NCBI RefSeq assembly: GCF_018129405.1
Contig: NZ_JAFCLP010000002.1
Location: forward strand, 496,001 to 560,000
Direction: 5' to 3'
From: Bradyrhizobium iriomotense
GTDB taxonomy: Bacteria > Pseudomonadota > Alphaproteobacteria > Rhizobiales > Xanthobacteraceae
Length of the DNA stretch: 64,000 nucleotides
Below are positions 30,937 to 40,352 of this stretch, in pieces. Positions within the stretch are counted from its first letter, which is position 1, and every line of letters starts with the position of its first letter. The notes below the pieces were generated by a model. The model saw nothing but the letters and a program-made list of their open reading frames with translations. It ran no database searches and was not told the origin of the DNA. The translations under genes and the position numbers were made by a program.

Positions 30937-32007
30937 GCTGACAGGAACCGCGCGCGGCTGCGCTTGCGCAGACTGCCGTGACGCAAGCCGTTCCACCTGC
31001 ATCACCGCAAGCGTCAGCACCACGATCGCAACCGCCTGGTGCGCGAGCGCGAGCCCGATCGGCACCTGATTGAGCAGCGTGAGGATCCCGAGCACGGCCT
31101 GCAGGCTGACCGCCGCGAACAGCCAGAGCGCGCCGCCGGCCGCGGCACCCGCGCGAGAACGCACCGCGTCGAACGCATGCAGCGCCGCCAGCACGAACAG
31201 CGCATAGGCCGTCATGCGATGCTCGAACTGCACGGTCAGCACATTGTCGAACATGTTGCGCCACCACGGCGTCTCGAACCAGAGTCGATCAGCCGACGGA
31301 ATGAACGCGCCGTCGATCTCAGGCCAGGTGTTGTAAGCGCGCCCCGCGCGCAGGCCCGCGACCAGCGCACCGAAATAGATCTGCACGAAGGTCACGACGA
31401 GCAGCAGCGCGCTGGTGAAGCGCAGCCGCGCAGGCGCGACAATCTGCGGCCGCTCCTTGAGCCGCCGCACCGTCCAGACGATGCCGGCGAAGATCAAGAG
31501 CGCCAGCACCAGATGCGTCGCCAGCCGATATTGCGAGACCTCGACCCGCTCCGACAGGCCCGAGGCCACCATCCACCAGCCGACCGCGCCCTGGAGACCG
31601 CCGAGCGTGAACAGCAGCCACAGCCGACGCTTGAGCTCACCCGACAGGCCGCCGCGCCAGAGGAAGAACAGGAACGGCAGCAGATAGGCAACGCCGATGA
31701 AGCGGCCGAGCAGCCGGTGGCTCCATTCCCACCAGAAGATCTCCTTGAACTCGGACAGGCTCATGCCGGCGTTGAGCTCGCGATATTGCGGGATCTTCTT
31801 GTAGGCCTCGAACGCCTCGGTCCACTGCGTCTCCGAGAGCGGCGGAATGCTGCCCGTGACCGGCTTCCATTCGACGATCGACAGGCCGGATTCCGTCAGC
31901 CGCGTCGCCCCGCCGACCAGCACCATCAGCGCGATCAAGGCGGCCACGGAGATCAGCCACCAGCGCACGGCGCGGTGCGGCTCGGACGGGGTGGAAATCA
32001 TCGTCAT
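30925..32007 (-). CDS. ctaA: Heme A synthase
   Basis: 360 residues with eight predicted membrane helices, as in CtaA/Cox15. Family motifs are [20 protein letters not shown] (about 31-50) and [12 protein letters not shown] (about 91-102) with a heme-ligand His; further His residues lie at EHRMTAY and LAHQAVA in the second half. It oxidises heme O to heme A for aa3-type cytochrome oxidase, in the inner membrane. The alphaproteobacterial type lacks the extracytoplasmic Cys pair of the Bacillus enzyme. An alternative ATG lies two codons in (32001). Confidence 0.95.
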   Translation of the reverse strand: MTMISTPSEPHRAVRWWLISVAALIALMVLVGGATRLTESGLSIVEWKPVTGSIPPLSETQWTEAFEAYKKIPQYRELNAGMSLSEFKEIFWWEWSHRLLGRFIGVAYLLPFLFFLWRGGLSGELKRRLWLLFTLGGLQGAVGWWMVASGLSERVEVSQYRLATHLVLALLIFAGIVWTVRRLKERPQIVAPARLRFTSALLLVVTFVQIYFGALVAGLRAGRAYNTWPEIDGAFIPSADRLWFETPWWRNMFDNVLTVQFEHRMTAYALFVLAALHAFDAVRSRAGAAAGGALWLFAAVSLQAVLGILTLLNQVPIGLALAHQAVAIVVLTLAVMQVERLASRQSAQAQPRAVPVSQPG

Positions 32008-32117
32008 TTCAAGGACAAAACCAAGCCTGTGCCTAAGAGACTTGAACCGGACTGCGTGCTCCTTATAGTCCCCCGCTCCCGCAGCGCAAGTTACGCGAAG
32101 GCCGCTAGTAGTCTGCC

Positions 32118-32339
32118 ATGACGATCCGCACCCGCAAGTTCCTCGGCGCCATCCTGCTCCTGGTGCTGGCCACCGTCTGGGCTCTGCTCGGCATGGCGGC
32201 GGCGCAGATGCCGTGGATCGCCGAGTCCGGCTGGCGGCAGGCGATCTACTACGTCGTGGTCGGCATGGGCTGGGTGCTGCCGGCGATGCCGATCGTGAGC
32301 TGGATGCAGAGGCCTGATCGTATCAAGTCTGGCTCGTAG
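32118..32339 (+). CDS. DUF2842 small membrane protein
   Basis: 73 residues with two membrane helices ([19 protein letters not shown] and [19 protein letters not shown]) and a short basic C-terminus ([10 protein letters not shown]), matching the DUF2842 family found in alphaproteobacteria. Function unknown. It is divergent from ctaA. Its last 17 bp overlap the end of the convergent NodB-fold gene. Confidence 0.85.
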   Translation: MTIRTRKFLGAILLLVLATVWALLGMAAAQMPWIAESGWRQAIYYVVVGMGWVLPAMPIVSWMQRPDRIKSGS

Positions 32340-33438
32340 CGCTGCCGGTCGGTCTCACCGGGGCAAAGGCGACACCTGACATCAGCACGCGCAGCATCCG
32401 CAGCGAGCGGACCCGGCCGTCCCAGGAAATCCGCGGCAGCGCGCGCAGATTGGTTCGCCCCTCCGCCTCCACGATGCCCGGGATCGTCGAGACCGCGCTG
32501 GCAAACCCGGCCTCCTCCGCCATCACGACGTGGCTGCGCCGGAACGAGGAGCGGTCACCGAACGGAAAGGCGAGATGCCGGATCTCGCGGTCAAAGGCGG
32601 ATTCCGCCACGGCTTTGCCCATCGTCATCTCGCGCAGCGCGGCGGCGTCCTTCATGTTGGCGAGAACGGGATAGTTCACGGTCGCGCTGCCGACCGTGAC
32701 CAGCGGGTCGGCAGCCAGCTTCGCCAGATCCTCCCAATCCATCGACGCCTCACGCGAGAGCGCGGCGAGGTCGACCCGGTAGCGCGTGCAGAGATCGGCG
32801 ATCGCAGCCGATAGCTCCACCGGCGGCAGCGAGCGCAGCCAGCTCTCGAGATACGCGAACAACGCCTGCTTCTCGGCGTTGCCTGTGACGGTGAAACGCT
32901 GCTCCTTGTCGCCCATCATCAGGCTGATGCGGCTCTCGTGCGCGATCACCTGCTCGAGCCCGAGCCACCAGGCTTCGCCGACGCCGTCGGGAAATGCGGT
33001 GGGCACATAGATCGTGAATGGCACGGCGTGGCGTGCGAGCACCGGATAGGCAAACTTGATCAGGTCCTTGGCAGCGCCGTCGAAGGTGAGCGCCACGAAG
33101 CGCCGCTTCTCCGGCAGCGTCACGGCGCGGCGGCAGACCTCGTCCATGCCGAGAAAATCATACTTCCACCGCTTCAGCGCCCGAATGGCGCGGTCGAGGA
33201 ATTGCGGCGTGATCTCGTGCGCGCGCAGCGGCTGAAATCCGCCGCGCCGCCGCGGCCGCACATGCACAAAGCGCAGGATGGCGCCGGCCCCACGACTGCG
33301 GAGCAGAGCCTGACCGGTGAGCCAGGTCAGCTCAAGGCGCAGCCGTTCCAACCATCTGTCGTCGGATGCCAATATCCCACCCTTCGCGCTCGCCGGCGGC
33401 CCGTTCCCTCGCTTATTGTCATTACCCTTTGTTGACAT
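32323..33438 (-). CDS. Polysaccharide deacetylase (NodB-fold) family protein, metal site degenerate
   Basis: 371 residues from the ATG at 33438. The NodB fold is visible: FVALTFDG (114-121), YPVLARHAVPFTIYVPT, VTVGSATVNYPVLA (248-260) and LAFPFGD. The metal ligands are missing: the second Asp of TFDD is Gly121, and both His of the usual GSHTxxHP motif are Ala252 and Tyr256. Deacetylation by the usual mechanism is therefore unlikely. It is divergent from the CelD-type acyltransferase across a 64-bp gap and stands at the edge of the polysaccharide cluster. No clear Shine-Dalgarno is seen. A carbohydrate-binding role is possible. Confidence 0.82.
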   Translation of the reverse strand: MSTKGNDNKRGNGPPASAKGGILASDDRWLERLRLELTWLTGQALLRSRGAGAILRFVHVRPRRRGGFQPLRAHEITPQFLDRAIRALKRWKYDFLGMDEVCRRAVTLPEKRRFVALTFDGAAKDLIKFAYPVLARHAVPFTIYVPTAFPDGVGEAWWLGLEQVIAHESRISLMMGDKEQRFTVTGNAEKQALFAYLESWLRSLPPVELSAAIADLCTRYRVDLAALSREASMDWEDLAKLAADPLVTVGSATVNYPVLANMKDAAALREMTMGKAVAESAFDREIRHLAFPFGDRSSFRRSHVVMAEEAGFASAVSTIPGIVEAEGRTNLRALPRISWDGRVRSLRMLRVLMSGVAFAPVRPTGSATSQT

Positions 33439-33451
33439 TTGTTTGCAAAGG

Positions 33452-33466
33452 TCGGCCACAGGCCGA
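33452..33466. promoter_or_regulatory. Dyad in the divergent polysaccharide-gene promoter region
   Basis: TCGGCC-ACA-GGCCGA, a perfect 6-3-6 inverted repeat in the 64-bp gap between the NodB-fold gene and the acyltransferase gene. It could be an operator controlling both; no regulator gene is adjacent. Confidence 0.4.
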
Positions 33467-33502
33467 ATTACGCAATTTTCGTTTTCTCGACAGGTTTCGC
33501 GA

Positions 33503-34684
33503 ATGACCATGGCTGCGGCGATGCAAAGCCGGACGGCAGAAGCGCCAGCGCGGTCGAAAGCGAACCGTATCGCGCATGTCGACATCCTCAGTGATCTCGG
33601 TGAAGCCGAGGCGGTCTGGCGTGCCTTCGAGGAGCCCGGTCACCTCTTCACGCCCTACCAGCGCTTCGACCTGCTCGGCCCCTGGCAGCGGCTGGTCGGC
33701 GCTCACGAAGGCGCCCGCCCCTTCGTCGTCATCGCCCGCGACGCCGATCGCGAGCCGCTCCTGCTGCTGCCGCTCTCGCTGCGCCAGGGCCACGGCGTGC
33801 GCACGGCCTGCTTCATGGGCGGCAAGCATACGACCTTCAACATGGGCCTGTGGAACGCCGAGTTCGCAGGCGAGGCCGGCGCCGCCGATCTCGACGCGCT
33901 GCTTGCGCCGCTCCGCGCCCATGTCGACGTGCTCGCGCTGACGCAGCAGCCGCTGCGCTGGAACGACCAGCAGAACCCGTTTGCAGCCCTGTCGCGACAG
34001 AGCGCGATCAACGGCTGTCCGCTGCTGACGATGGAGCCGGGCGGCCCGCCTGCATCGCGGATCAGCAATTCCTTCCGCCGCCGCCTGAAGAGCAAGGAGA
34101 AGAAGCTCCAGTCGCTCGCCGGCTACCGCTATCACCTCGCCACGACGGACGCGGACGTCACCCGCCTGCTCGACTGGTTCTTCCGCGTCAAGCCGGCGCG
34201 GATGGCCGAACAGAAGCTCCCGAACGTTTTCGCCGAGCCGGGCGTCGAGCAGTTCGTCCGCAGCGCGTGCCTCGCGCCGCGCGGCGAAGGACGTGTCATC
34301 GACATCCACGCGCTCGAATGCAACGACGAGGTGATCGCGATCTTCGCCGGCGTCGCCGACGGCCAGCGCTTCTCGATGATGTTCAACACCTACACGATGT
34401 CCGAGCACGCCCGCTACAGCCCCGGGCTGATCCTGATGCGCTACATCATCGACCGCTACGGCGAGCGCGGCTACCGCTCGCTCGACCTCGGCATCGGCTC
34501 GGACGACTACAAGCGGATGTTCTGCAAGGACGACGAGGACATCTTCGACAGCTTCGTGCCGCTAACCTCGCGCGGAAAACTCGCGGCAATGGCGATGTCC
34601 TCGCTCAGCCACGGCAAGCGGCTGGTGAAGCAGAACCAGGTGCTGTTCGACCTGGCCCGACGGCTTCGGCAGGCGTTCGGGTAG
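33503..34684 (+). CDS. CelD/BcsL-type GNAT acyltransferase for polysaccharide modification
   Basis: 393 residues. The C-terminal half has the Acetyltransf_6 (BcsL/CelD/FemAB-like GNAT) domain: SNSFRRRLKSKEKKLQ, FSMMFNTYTMSEHARYSPG and YRSLDLGIGSDDYK. The N-terminal half (FEEPGHLFTPYQRFDLLG) is typical of the same family. Such enzymes acylate cell-surface sugars and occur in cellulose, holdfast and unipolar-polysaccharide clusters. I start at the ATG at 33503; the frame is open further upstream over the divergent gene. No strong ribosome-binding site is seen. Confidence 0.85.
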   Translation: MTMAAAMQSRTAEAPARSKANRIAHVDILSDLGEAEAVWRAFEEPGHLFTPYQRFDLLGPWQRLVGAHEGARPFVVIARDADREPLLLLPLSLRQGHGVRTACFMGGKHTTFNMGLWNAEFAGEAGAADLDALLAPLRAHVDVLALTQQPLRWNDQQNPFAALSRQSAINGCPLLTMEPGGPPASRISNSFRRRLKSKEKKLQSLAGYRYHLATTDADVTRLLDWFFRVKPARMAEQKLPNVFAEPGVEQFVRSACLAPRGEGRVIDIHALECNDEVIAIFAGVADGQRFSMMFNTYTMSEHARYSPGLILMRYIIDRYGERGYRSLDLGIGSDDYKRMFCKDDEDIFDSFVPLTSRGKLAAMAMSSLSHGKRLVKQNQVLFDLARRLRQAFG

Positions 34685-34685
34685 T

Positions 34686-34902
34686 TTCCCTTCCCTTCTC
34701 CCCTTGTGGGAGAAGGTGGCATAGGCGGCCTTCGGCCGCCGTTCTTAAGAACGCCGAAGCGAAGCTTCGGCTATGGCGCCGGATGAGGGGTCCTCTCCGC
34801 TCGCTCGACTATTCGTGAGGATGGAGACCCCTCACCCGTCTCGCCGCTTTGCGGCGAGCCACCCTCTCCCGCAAGGTCCCGCAAGGGGAGAGGGGAACAA
34901 AG
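34686..34902. repeat. Palindromic repeat, family E (copy 1)
   Basis: About 215 bp starting CTCCCCTTGTGGGAGAAGG and ending CCCGCAAGGGGAGAGGGG, with inner GGATGAGGGG/CCCCTCACCC and a nested CGGCCTTCGGCCG hairpin. Related modules occur at 43397-43551. It separates the convergent acyltransferase and Wzz/Wzc-like genes. Confidence 0.8.
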
Positions 34903-34903
34903 T

Positions 34904-37192
34904 TCAAGCCGCCACCACGCGCGGCGTGTCCACGGCATCCGACGCCTGCACCGGCTTGCTCAGCATCGTCACCTCGCTGAATCCGACGGCCTTGAGCTGC
35001 TCGCACATCAGCGTGCGCGCATCCGGTCCCATCGAGGCGTCGGGCACCACCACGGCGCGGGCGTTGGCCGTCAGCAGCTCGGCCGGGAGGTCGGAAGCGC
35101 CGCCGGCATCGAGCAGCACATGGTCGTAGGCGCGGAGCAGCGCGTCGATCGCGAGGCCCACGCGCGGCGATTGCAACAGGCTGCGGTCGAAACCGGGACG
35201 GCCGGCCATGACCAGATGCAGCCGCGAGAGCTTGTCGCGGGTGATGACCTGGGCGAACGAGACCTCGCCCTGCATCAGCTCGGCCAGGCCGGGGGCAGAA
35301 GCATCGACCGACACCGCGGCGATGGTCGGCGAGGACGCGGCGAGATCGACCACGACGACGCGCGCGTCGCGTGCCAGATGCCGGGCCAGCGTCAGCGCCG
35401 ACAATGTGACGGCTTCGCCGGGCGCGGTGCCGAGCACCGTGACCTTCTTCGCCGCGGCGCCCGCGGCACGCAAGCTGCCCGCCAGATGCTCGATCTCGGC
35501 GAATTCCGCGACACCGGCACCAGCCGTCATCTCCGGCTGAAGCGGCGCCGGCTCTTCAATGACAGGTTCGACGAAGGGCTCGACCACCGGTTGGACCAAT
35601 GGTTCCTGACGGACCGCCGCCTGGATTTGCGCCGGCGCCGGCGCAAAGACAGCCGCCGCGCGCGGCGCGGTCTGGCGCAGCAGCTCGCCGGTGACGACGA
35701 CGCCGGACGAGAGCAGCAGCGTCGCGATCGTCGCGATCAGCACGATCGGCAGCTTCTTCGGATAGGCCGGCGTGTTGGAGACGATGGCGCGCGAGATGAT
35801 GCGACCATCCGTCGGCGCGGTGTCGATGGTCTCGCGGGTATTGGCCTCGCGATATTTGGCAAGATACGTCTCGAGCAGGTCGCGCTGCGCCTTGGCCTCG
35901 CGCTCGAGCGCGCGGAGCTGGACATCCTGACCGTTGGTCGAGGTCGCCTGCTTCTTGAGCTGCTCGAGGCTCGCGGTCAGGCCGTCGACCCTGCCGCTGG
36001 CGATGCGCGCATCGTTTTCGAGCGAGCGGGAGATCTTGGCCGCCTCGTCCCGGATCTGGTTGTCGAGGTCGCCGAGCTGGGCCTTCAGCTCCTTGATGCG
36101 CGGATGGTTGCCGAGCAGCGTGGACGACTGTTCGGCGAGCTGCGCACGCAACGTGACCCGCTGCTCCGACAACCGCCGCATCAGCTCGGAGTTCACCACT
36201 TCGGATGCCTCGATCGGCTTGCCGCTCTGGAGCATCTCCTTGATCAGCCGCGCCTTGGATTCCGCATCCGCCTTCATCGAGCGTGCGTTGTTGAGCTGGG
36301 TGTTGACCTCGCCCATCTGCTGGTTCGACAGCGTGGTGTTGTTGGTGCCGACGAACAGGCTCGACTTGGAGCGGAAATCCTCGACCCTGGCTTCGGCGTC
36401 GGAGACCTTCTTGCGCAGATTCTCGATCTCGCCTGCGAGCCATTGGCTCGCATTGCGCGCCTGGTCCTGGCGGGCATTCTGCTGCAGCACGAGATAGCCG
36501 TCGGCGATCGAGTTGGCGACGCGCGCGGCGAGATCCGGATCGGCGGACTGGAATTCGACCACGATGACGCGCGACTTGTCGACGGCGTAGGCCTGGAGGC
36601 GTTCGTAATAGGCATCGAGCACGCGCTCTTCCGGCGTCATCGAGAACGGATCGCGGCCGATGCCGACGAGGGCCGCCAGCGACTTCAGCGGCGAGATGCC
36701 TTGCAGCACCGGATCGAATTCGGGCCGCTCGGCGAGCTTGTTCTTCTTGATGATCTCGCGCGCGAGATCGCGCGACAGCACGAGCTGCACCTGGCTGGTG
36801 ACGGCCTCGGCGTCGAGCGCCTGCCGCTCCTCGGCGCGGTCGCTGTTCGGGCGCAGGAACACGTTCTCGCGGCCGTCGATCAGGATGCGGGATTCCGACT
36901 TGTAGCGCGGCGTGACGAGATTGACGGCGGCGATCGACGCGACGAGCGCCAGCACCGTCGGCACGATGATCCAGCCGCGTTTGCGCGCCAACGCCGCGCC
37001 GAGCGCGTGCAGATCGATGTCACCGGATTCGACTGCTGGTTGCTTCGCGACCACCGGCGCAGACTTTGCTTCAACCTTGGGGGCTTCGACCTTGGGTGCG
37101 GATTCGGCCTTCTTGGCTTCGGCCTTGGACTTCGAAACAGCCCGCTCGACCACCGCCTTGTCCTTGCCGGCACGCCAGAACGCTAAACGCAT
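34904..37192 (-). CDS. Polysaccharide co-polymerase / tyrosine-kinase-like protein (Wzz-Wzc type), nucleotide site degenerate
   Basis: 762 residues from the ATG at 37192 (GGGAG upstream). A Lys/Ala/Glu-rich cytoplasmic tail comes first, then a Wzz domain with a membrane helix (about 75-95), a long periplasmic coiled coil (about 240-480), the GNVR-like segment, and a second membrane helix (about 500-520). The C-terminal P-loop-fold domain is about 565-762. Where BY-kinases have PGEGKST this one has GTAPGEAVTLSA (about 588-599), so the Walker A Lys and Thr are gone. The next motif is VVVVDLAASSP, and no C-terminal Tyr cluster is seen. It probably controls chain length without kinase activity. 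Confidence 0.87.
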   Translation of the reverse strand: MRLAFWRAGKDKAVVERAVSKSKAEAKKAESAPKVEAPKVEAKSAPVVAKQPAVESGDIDLHALGAALARKRGWIIVPTVLALVASIAAVNLVTPRYKSESRILIDGRENVFLRPNSDRAEERQALDAEAVTSQVQLVLSRDLAREIIKKNKLAERPEFDPVLQGISPLKSLAALVGIGRDPFSMTPEERVLDAYYERLQAYAVDKSRVIVVEFQSADPDLAARVANSIADGYLVLQQNARQDQARNASQWLAGEIENLRKKVSDAEARVEDFRSKSSLFVGTNNTTLSNQQMGEVNTQLNNARSMKADAESKARLIKEMLQSGKPIEASEVVNSELMRRLSEQRVTLRAQLAEQSSTLLGNHPRIKELKAQLGDLDNQIRDEAAKISRSLENDARIASGRVDGLTASLEQLKKQATSTNGQDVQLRALEREAKAQRDLLETYLAKYREANTRETIDTAPTDGRIISRAIVSNTPAYPKKLPIVLIATIATLLLSSGVVVTGELLRQTAPRAAAVFAPAPAQIQAAVRQEPLVQPVVEPFVEPVIEEPAPLQPEMTAGAGVAEFAEIEHLAGSLRAAGAAAKKVTVLGTAPGEAVTLSALTLARHLARDARVVVVDLAASSPTIAAVSVDASAPGLAELMQGEVSFAQVITRDKLSRLHLVMAGRPGFDRSLLQSPRVGLAIDALLRAYDHVLLDAGGASDLPAELLTANARAVVVPDASMGPDARTLMCEQLKAVGFSEVTMLSKPVQASDAVDTPRVVAA

Positions 37193-37393
37193 CGAACACT
37201 CCCGCAGGCAACGCCGCGACTCTACCTCAACCACGGCGATTACACTCCATTAAGGTTGCCGCTGGGTTAATCGCAGGCGTCCCGCGCCGCGCGCACGCGC
37301 GCCCGTCACCGTTTGTTAACCACGAAGGCTCTTAATCCATCTCGATATTTCCCGGAGTTGTTCGGTACTCGCCGTCGAGCGCTGGTTTTGATC

Positions 37394-38527
37394 ATGCCCC
37401 CCTCACCCGACCAGCCGCTTCGAATCCTGCACGCCGTGCGCGCTCCGGTCGGCGGCATCTTTCGCCACATCCTCGACGTCGCCAACGGCCAGGTCGACCG
37501 CGGCCATCATGTCGGGATCCTCGCCGACAGCCTCACCGGCGGCGAACGCGCCGACAAGGCGCTGGCCGAGCTCGCGCCGCGCTTGAGGCTCGGCGTGCAC
37601 CGCATGGCGATCCGCCGCGAGCCGTCGCCCGATGATGTCATGGTGTGGCTGCGGATGCGGCGCCTGATCGCGAAGCTCAAGCCTGACGTCCTGCACGGCC
37701 ACGGCGCCAAGGCCGGCGCCTTCATCCGCATGCGGCGACGCACCGACGACACCATCCGCATCTACACCCCGCATGGCGGCTCGCTGCACTATCCGCTCAA
37801 CACCTTCAAGGGCGAGTTCTACGCGCGGCTCGAGCGCTCGCTGACGGGCGCGACCGACCTGTTCCTGTTCGAGAGCGCCTTTGCCCGCGACACCTACCAG
37901 CGCATCGTCGGCACGCCCAAGGGCGTGGTGCATTGCGTCTTCAATGGCGTGACGCCGGAAGAATTCGAACCTGTCGCCACCGCCGAGGATGCCACCGACC
38001 TCTGCTATGTCGGCGAGTTCAGGCACATCAAGGGCGCGGACCTGCTGGTCGATGCCGTGGCGCGCCTGCGCGAAGGCGGCAAGAAGGTCACGCTCACCCT
38101 CGGCGGCGACGGCGAAGAGACGGCGGCGCTGAAGGCACAGGTCGAAAAGCTCGGCCTCTCCAGCGCCATCCGCTTCATCGGCCACGTCAAGGCGCGCTAC
38201 GGCTTCTCCAAGGGGCGGCTGCTGGTCGTTCCCTCGCGCGGCGATTCCATGCCCTATGTGGTGATCGAGGCGGGAGCGGCTGGCATTCCCATGATCGCGT
38301 CGAAGATCGGCGGCATCCCCGAAATCTTCGGCCCCGACAGCCCCGCTTTGTTCGCGCCGAGCAATCCCGAGGCCATGGCGGAGGCGATCGCTGCGGCGCT
38401 GGACGATCCGCAAGCGACCGCGCAACGCGCCACGACCTTGCGCGAGCGGATCTCCGCGCATTTCTCCCAGCAGGCAATGGTCGACGGCGTGCTCGCGGGC
38501 TATCGCGACGCATTTGCCAATCATTAA
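37394..38527 (+). CDS. Glycosyltransferase family 4
   Basis: 377 residues. The N-terminal Rossmann domain has the GT4 pattern (RILHAVRAPVGGIFRHILD, then DVLHGHGAKAG). The C-terminal domain has YVGEFRHIKGADLLVDA and the nucleotide-sugar site VPSRGDSMPYVVIEAGAAG, with Asp in place of the first Glu of the EX7E motif. It adds a sugar to a lipid-linked intermediate in the cytoplasm. The ATG at 37394 is chosen from similarity; no Shine-Dalgarno is obvious, and the frame opens 27 codons upstream. The sugar transferase gene follows on the same strand. Confidence 0.92.
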   Translation: MPPSPDQPLRILHAVRAPVGGIFRHILDVANGQVDRGHHVGILADSLTGGERADKALAELAPRLRLGVHRMAIRREPSPDDVMVWLRMRRLIAKLKPDVLHGHGAKAGAFIRMRRRTDDTIRIYTPHGGSLHYPLNTFKGEFYARLERSLTGATDLFLFESAFARDTYQRIVGTPKGVVHCVFNGVTPEEFEPVATAEDATDLCYVGEFRHIKGADLLVDAVARLREGGKKVTLTLGGDGEETAALKAQVEKLGLSSAIRFIGHVKARYGFSKGRLLVVPSRGDSMPYVVIEAGAAGIPMIASKIGGIPEIFGPDSPALFAPSNPEAMAEAIAAALDDPQATAQRATTLRERISAHFSQQAMVDGVLAGYRDAFANH

Positions 38528-38646
38528 CCACCCTTAAGGCCGCTTTAGAAAATCTTCCGATTTATTCGGTAATCGAGTGCCAGGGGATGCTTGCCCGGGG
38601 CCGCAAAGTCGCGACCCGCGGGCTCTTGGAATGGACGTGGACGCCC

Positions 38647-40197
38647 GTGGAACCGCTCAACGCACGCTCGATGATCGATGCCGCGACCAGCGCCGCGGCG
38701 AGGCCAGCTGACCAGCCCTTTGTGGAGCGCCGCCGCCGGCTCTCGCCCGCCGCGCTCGAGGTCGTCAACCAGAAGGTCGCCCGCGCCTATTCGCCGATCG
38801 TGATCACCGGCTTCGTCCGCCTCATTGATTTCGTGTTGCTGAGCCTCGTCGGCATCGCGGTCTATGTCGGCTATGTCATGCCGCTCGCGGGTGGCTTCAA
38901 CTGGATCTATCCTGCGGAGATCGTGGCCGTCGCGGTCGCAGCCGTGGTCTGCTTCCAGGCTGCCGACATCTACCAGGTGCAACTGTTCCGCGGTCATCTC
39001 CGCCAGATGACGCGGATGATCTCGTCCTGGTCGTTCGTCTTCCTGCTGTTCATCGGTGTCTCCTTCTTTGCCAAGTTCGGCAGCGAGATGTCGCGGCTGT
39101 GGCTCGCCGCCTTCTATTTCCTCGGGCTCGCCGCGCTGATCGCGGAGCGTCTGGTGCTGCGCTCGCTGGTGCGCGCCTGGGCGCGCGAGGGCCGGCTCGA
39201 CCGCCGCACCATCATCGTCGGCTCCGACCGCAACGGCGAGGAACTGGTCGAGGCACTGAAGGCGCAGGACGATTCCGACATCCACGTGCTCGGCGTGTTC
39301 GACGACCGCAACGACAGCCGCGCGCTCGACACCTGCGCCGGCGCGCGAAAGCTCGGCAAGGTCGACGACATCGTCGAGTTTGCCCGCCGTACCCGCGTCG
39401 ATCTCGTGCTGTTCGCGCTGCCGATCTCCGCGGAGACCCGCATCCTGGAGATGCTGAAGAAGCTCTGGGTGCTGCCGGTCGACATCCGTCTCTCCGCGCA
39501 CACCAACAAGCTGCGCTTCCGTCCCCGCTCCTATTCCTATCTCGGCGAGGTGCCGACGCTCGACGTGTTCGAGGCGCCGATCACCGACTGGGACCTGGTG
39601 ATGAAATGGCTGTTCGACCGCATCGTCGGCGGCCTCGCCCTCCTCGCAGCGCTGCCGATCATGGGATTGGTGGCGCTGGCCGTGAAGCTCGACAGCCCGG
39701 GTCCGGTGCTGTTCCGCCAGAAGCGCTTCGGCTTCAACAACGAGCGCATCGACGTCTACAAGTTCCGCTCGATGTACCACCACCAGGCCGACCCGACCGC
39801 GTCGAAGGTGGTGACCAAGAACGATCCGCGCGTCACCCGCGTCGGCCGCTTCATCCGCAAGACCAGCCTCGACGAGCTGCCGCAGCTCTTCAACGTGGTG
39901 TTCTCCGGCAACCTCTCTTTGGTCGGCCCGCGCCCGCATGCGGTGCAGGGCAAGCTCCAGAGCCGGCTGTTCGACGAAGCCGTCGACGGTTATTTCGCCC
40001 GCCATCGCGTCAAGCCCGGCATCAGCGGCTGGGCCCAGATCAACGGCTGGCGCGGCGAAATCGACAACGAAGAGAAGATCCAGAAGCGCGTCGAGTTCGA
40101 CCTCTATTACATCGAGAACTGGTCGGTGCTGTTCGACCTCGTCATTCTCCTGAAGACGCCGATCTCGCTGCTGACCAAGAACGAGAACGCGTATTGA
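38647..40197 (+). CDS. Undecaprenyl-phosphate hexose-1-phosphate transferase (WbaP/UppE-like)
   Basis: 516 residues from the GTG at 38647; an ATG at 38587 is the alternative start. Four or five membrane helices (about 50-170) are followed by a CoA-binding-like Rossmann domain ([17 protein letters not shown]). The C-terminal bacterial sugar transferase domain contains [43 protein letters not shown] and [11 protein letters not shown]. It loads the first sugar phosphate onto the C55 lipid carrier and so starts polysaccharide assembly. It is similar in design to UppE/HfsE of adhesive polysaccharide pathways. It follows the GT4 gene and precedes the ligase/polymerase. Confidence 0.94.
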   Translation: MEPLNARSMIDAATSAAARPADQPFVERRRRLSPAALEVVNQKVARAYSPIVITGFVRLIDFVLLSLVGIAVYVGYVMPLAGGFNWIYPAEIVAVAVAAVVCFQAADIYQVQLFRGHLRQMTRMISSWSFVFLLFIGVSFFAKFGSEMSRLWLAAFYFLGLAALIAERLVLRSLVRAWAREGRLDRRTIIVGSDRNGEELVEALKAQDDSDIHVLGVFDDRNDSRALDTCAGARKLGKVDDIVEFARRTRVDLVLFALPISAETRILEMLKKLWVLPVDIRLSAHTNKLRFRPRSYSYLGEVPTLDVFEAPITDWDLVMKWLFDRIVGGLALLAALPIMGLVALAVKLDSPGPVLFRQKRFGFNNERIDVYKFRSMYHHQADPTASKVVTKNDPRVTRVGRFIRKTSLDELPQLFNVVFSGNLSLVGPRPHAVQGKLQSRLFDEAVDGYFARHRVKPGISGWAQINGWRGEIDNEEKIQKRVEFDLYYIENWSVLFDLVILLKTPISLLTKNENAY

Positions 40198-40203
40198 GTT
40201 TCC

Positions 40204-40310
40204 GTCATGCCCCGCGAAGGCGGGGCATCCAGTACGCCGCAGCGCCAGCCGTTTCCTGCAACGCGCGCCGCGGAGTACTGGATCGCCCGGTCAAGCCGGG
40301 CGATGACAGC
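40204..40310. repeat. Palindromic repeat, family D (copy 1)
   Basis: GTCATGCCCCGCGAAGGCGGGGCATCC hairpin, AGTACGCCG/CGGAGTACT inner pair and GGATCGCCCGGTCAAGCCGGGCGATGACA hairpin (each shown here in parts: CCCCGC/GCGGGG and CGCCCGG/CCGGGCG). It lies between the sugar transferase and ligase genes. A related copy is at 46409-46487. Confidence 0.8.
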
Positions 40311-40352
40311 CGAGTTTGTGGTGTACCAGTAGCGTAAGCGTATGAGCGTGTG

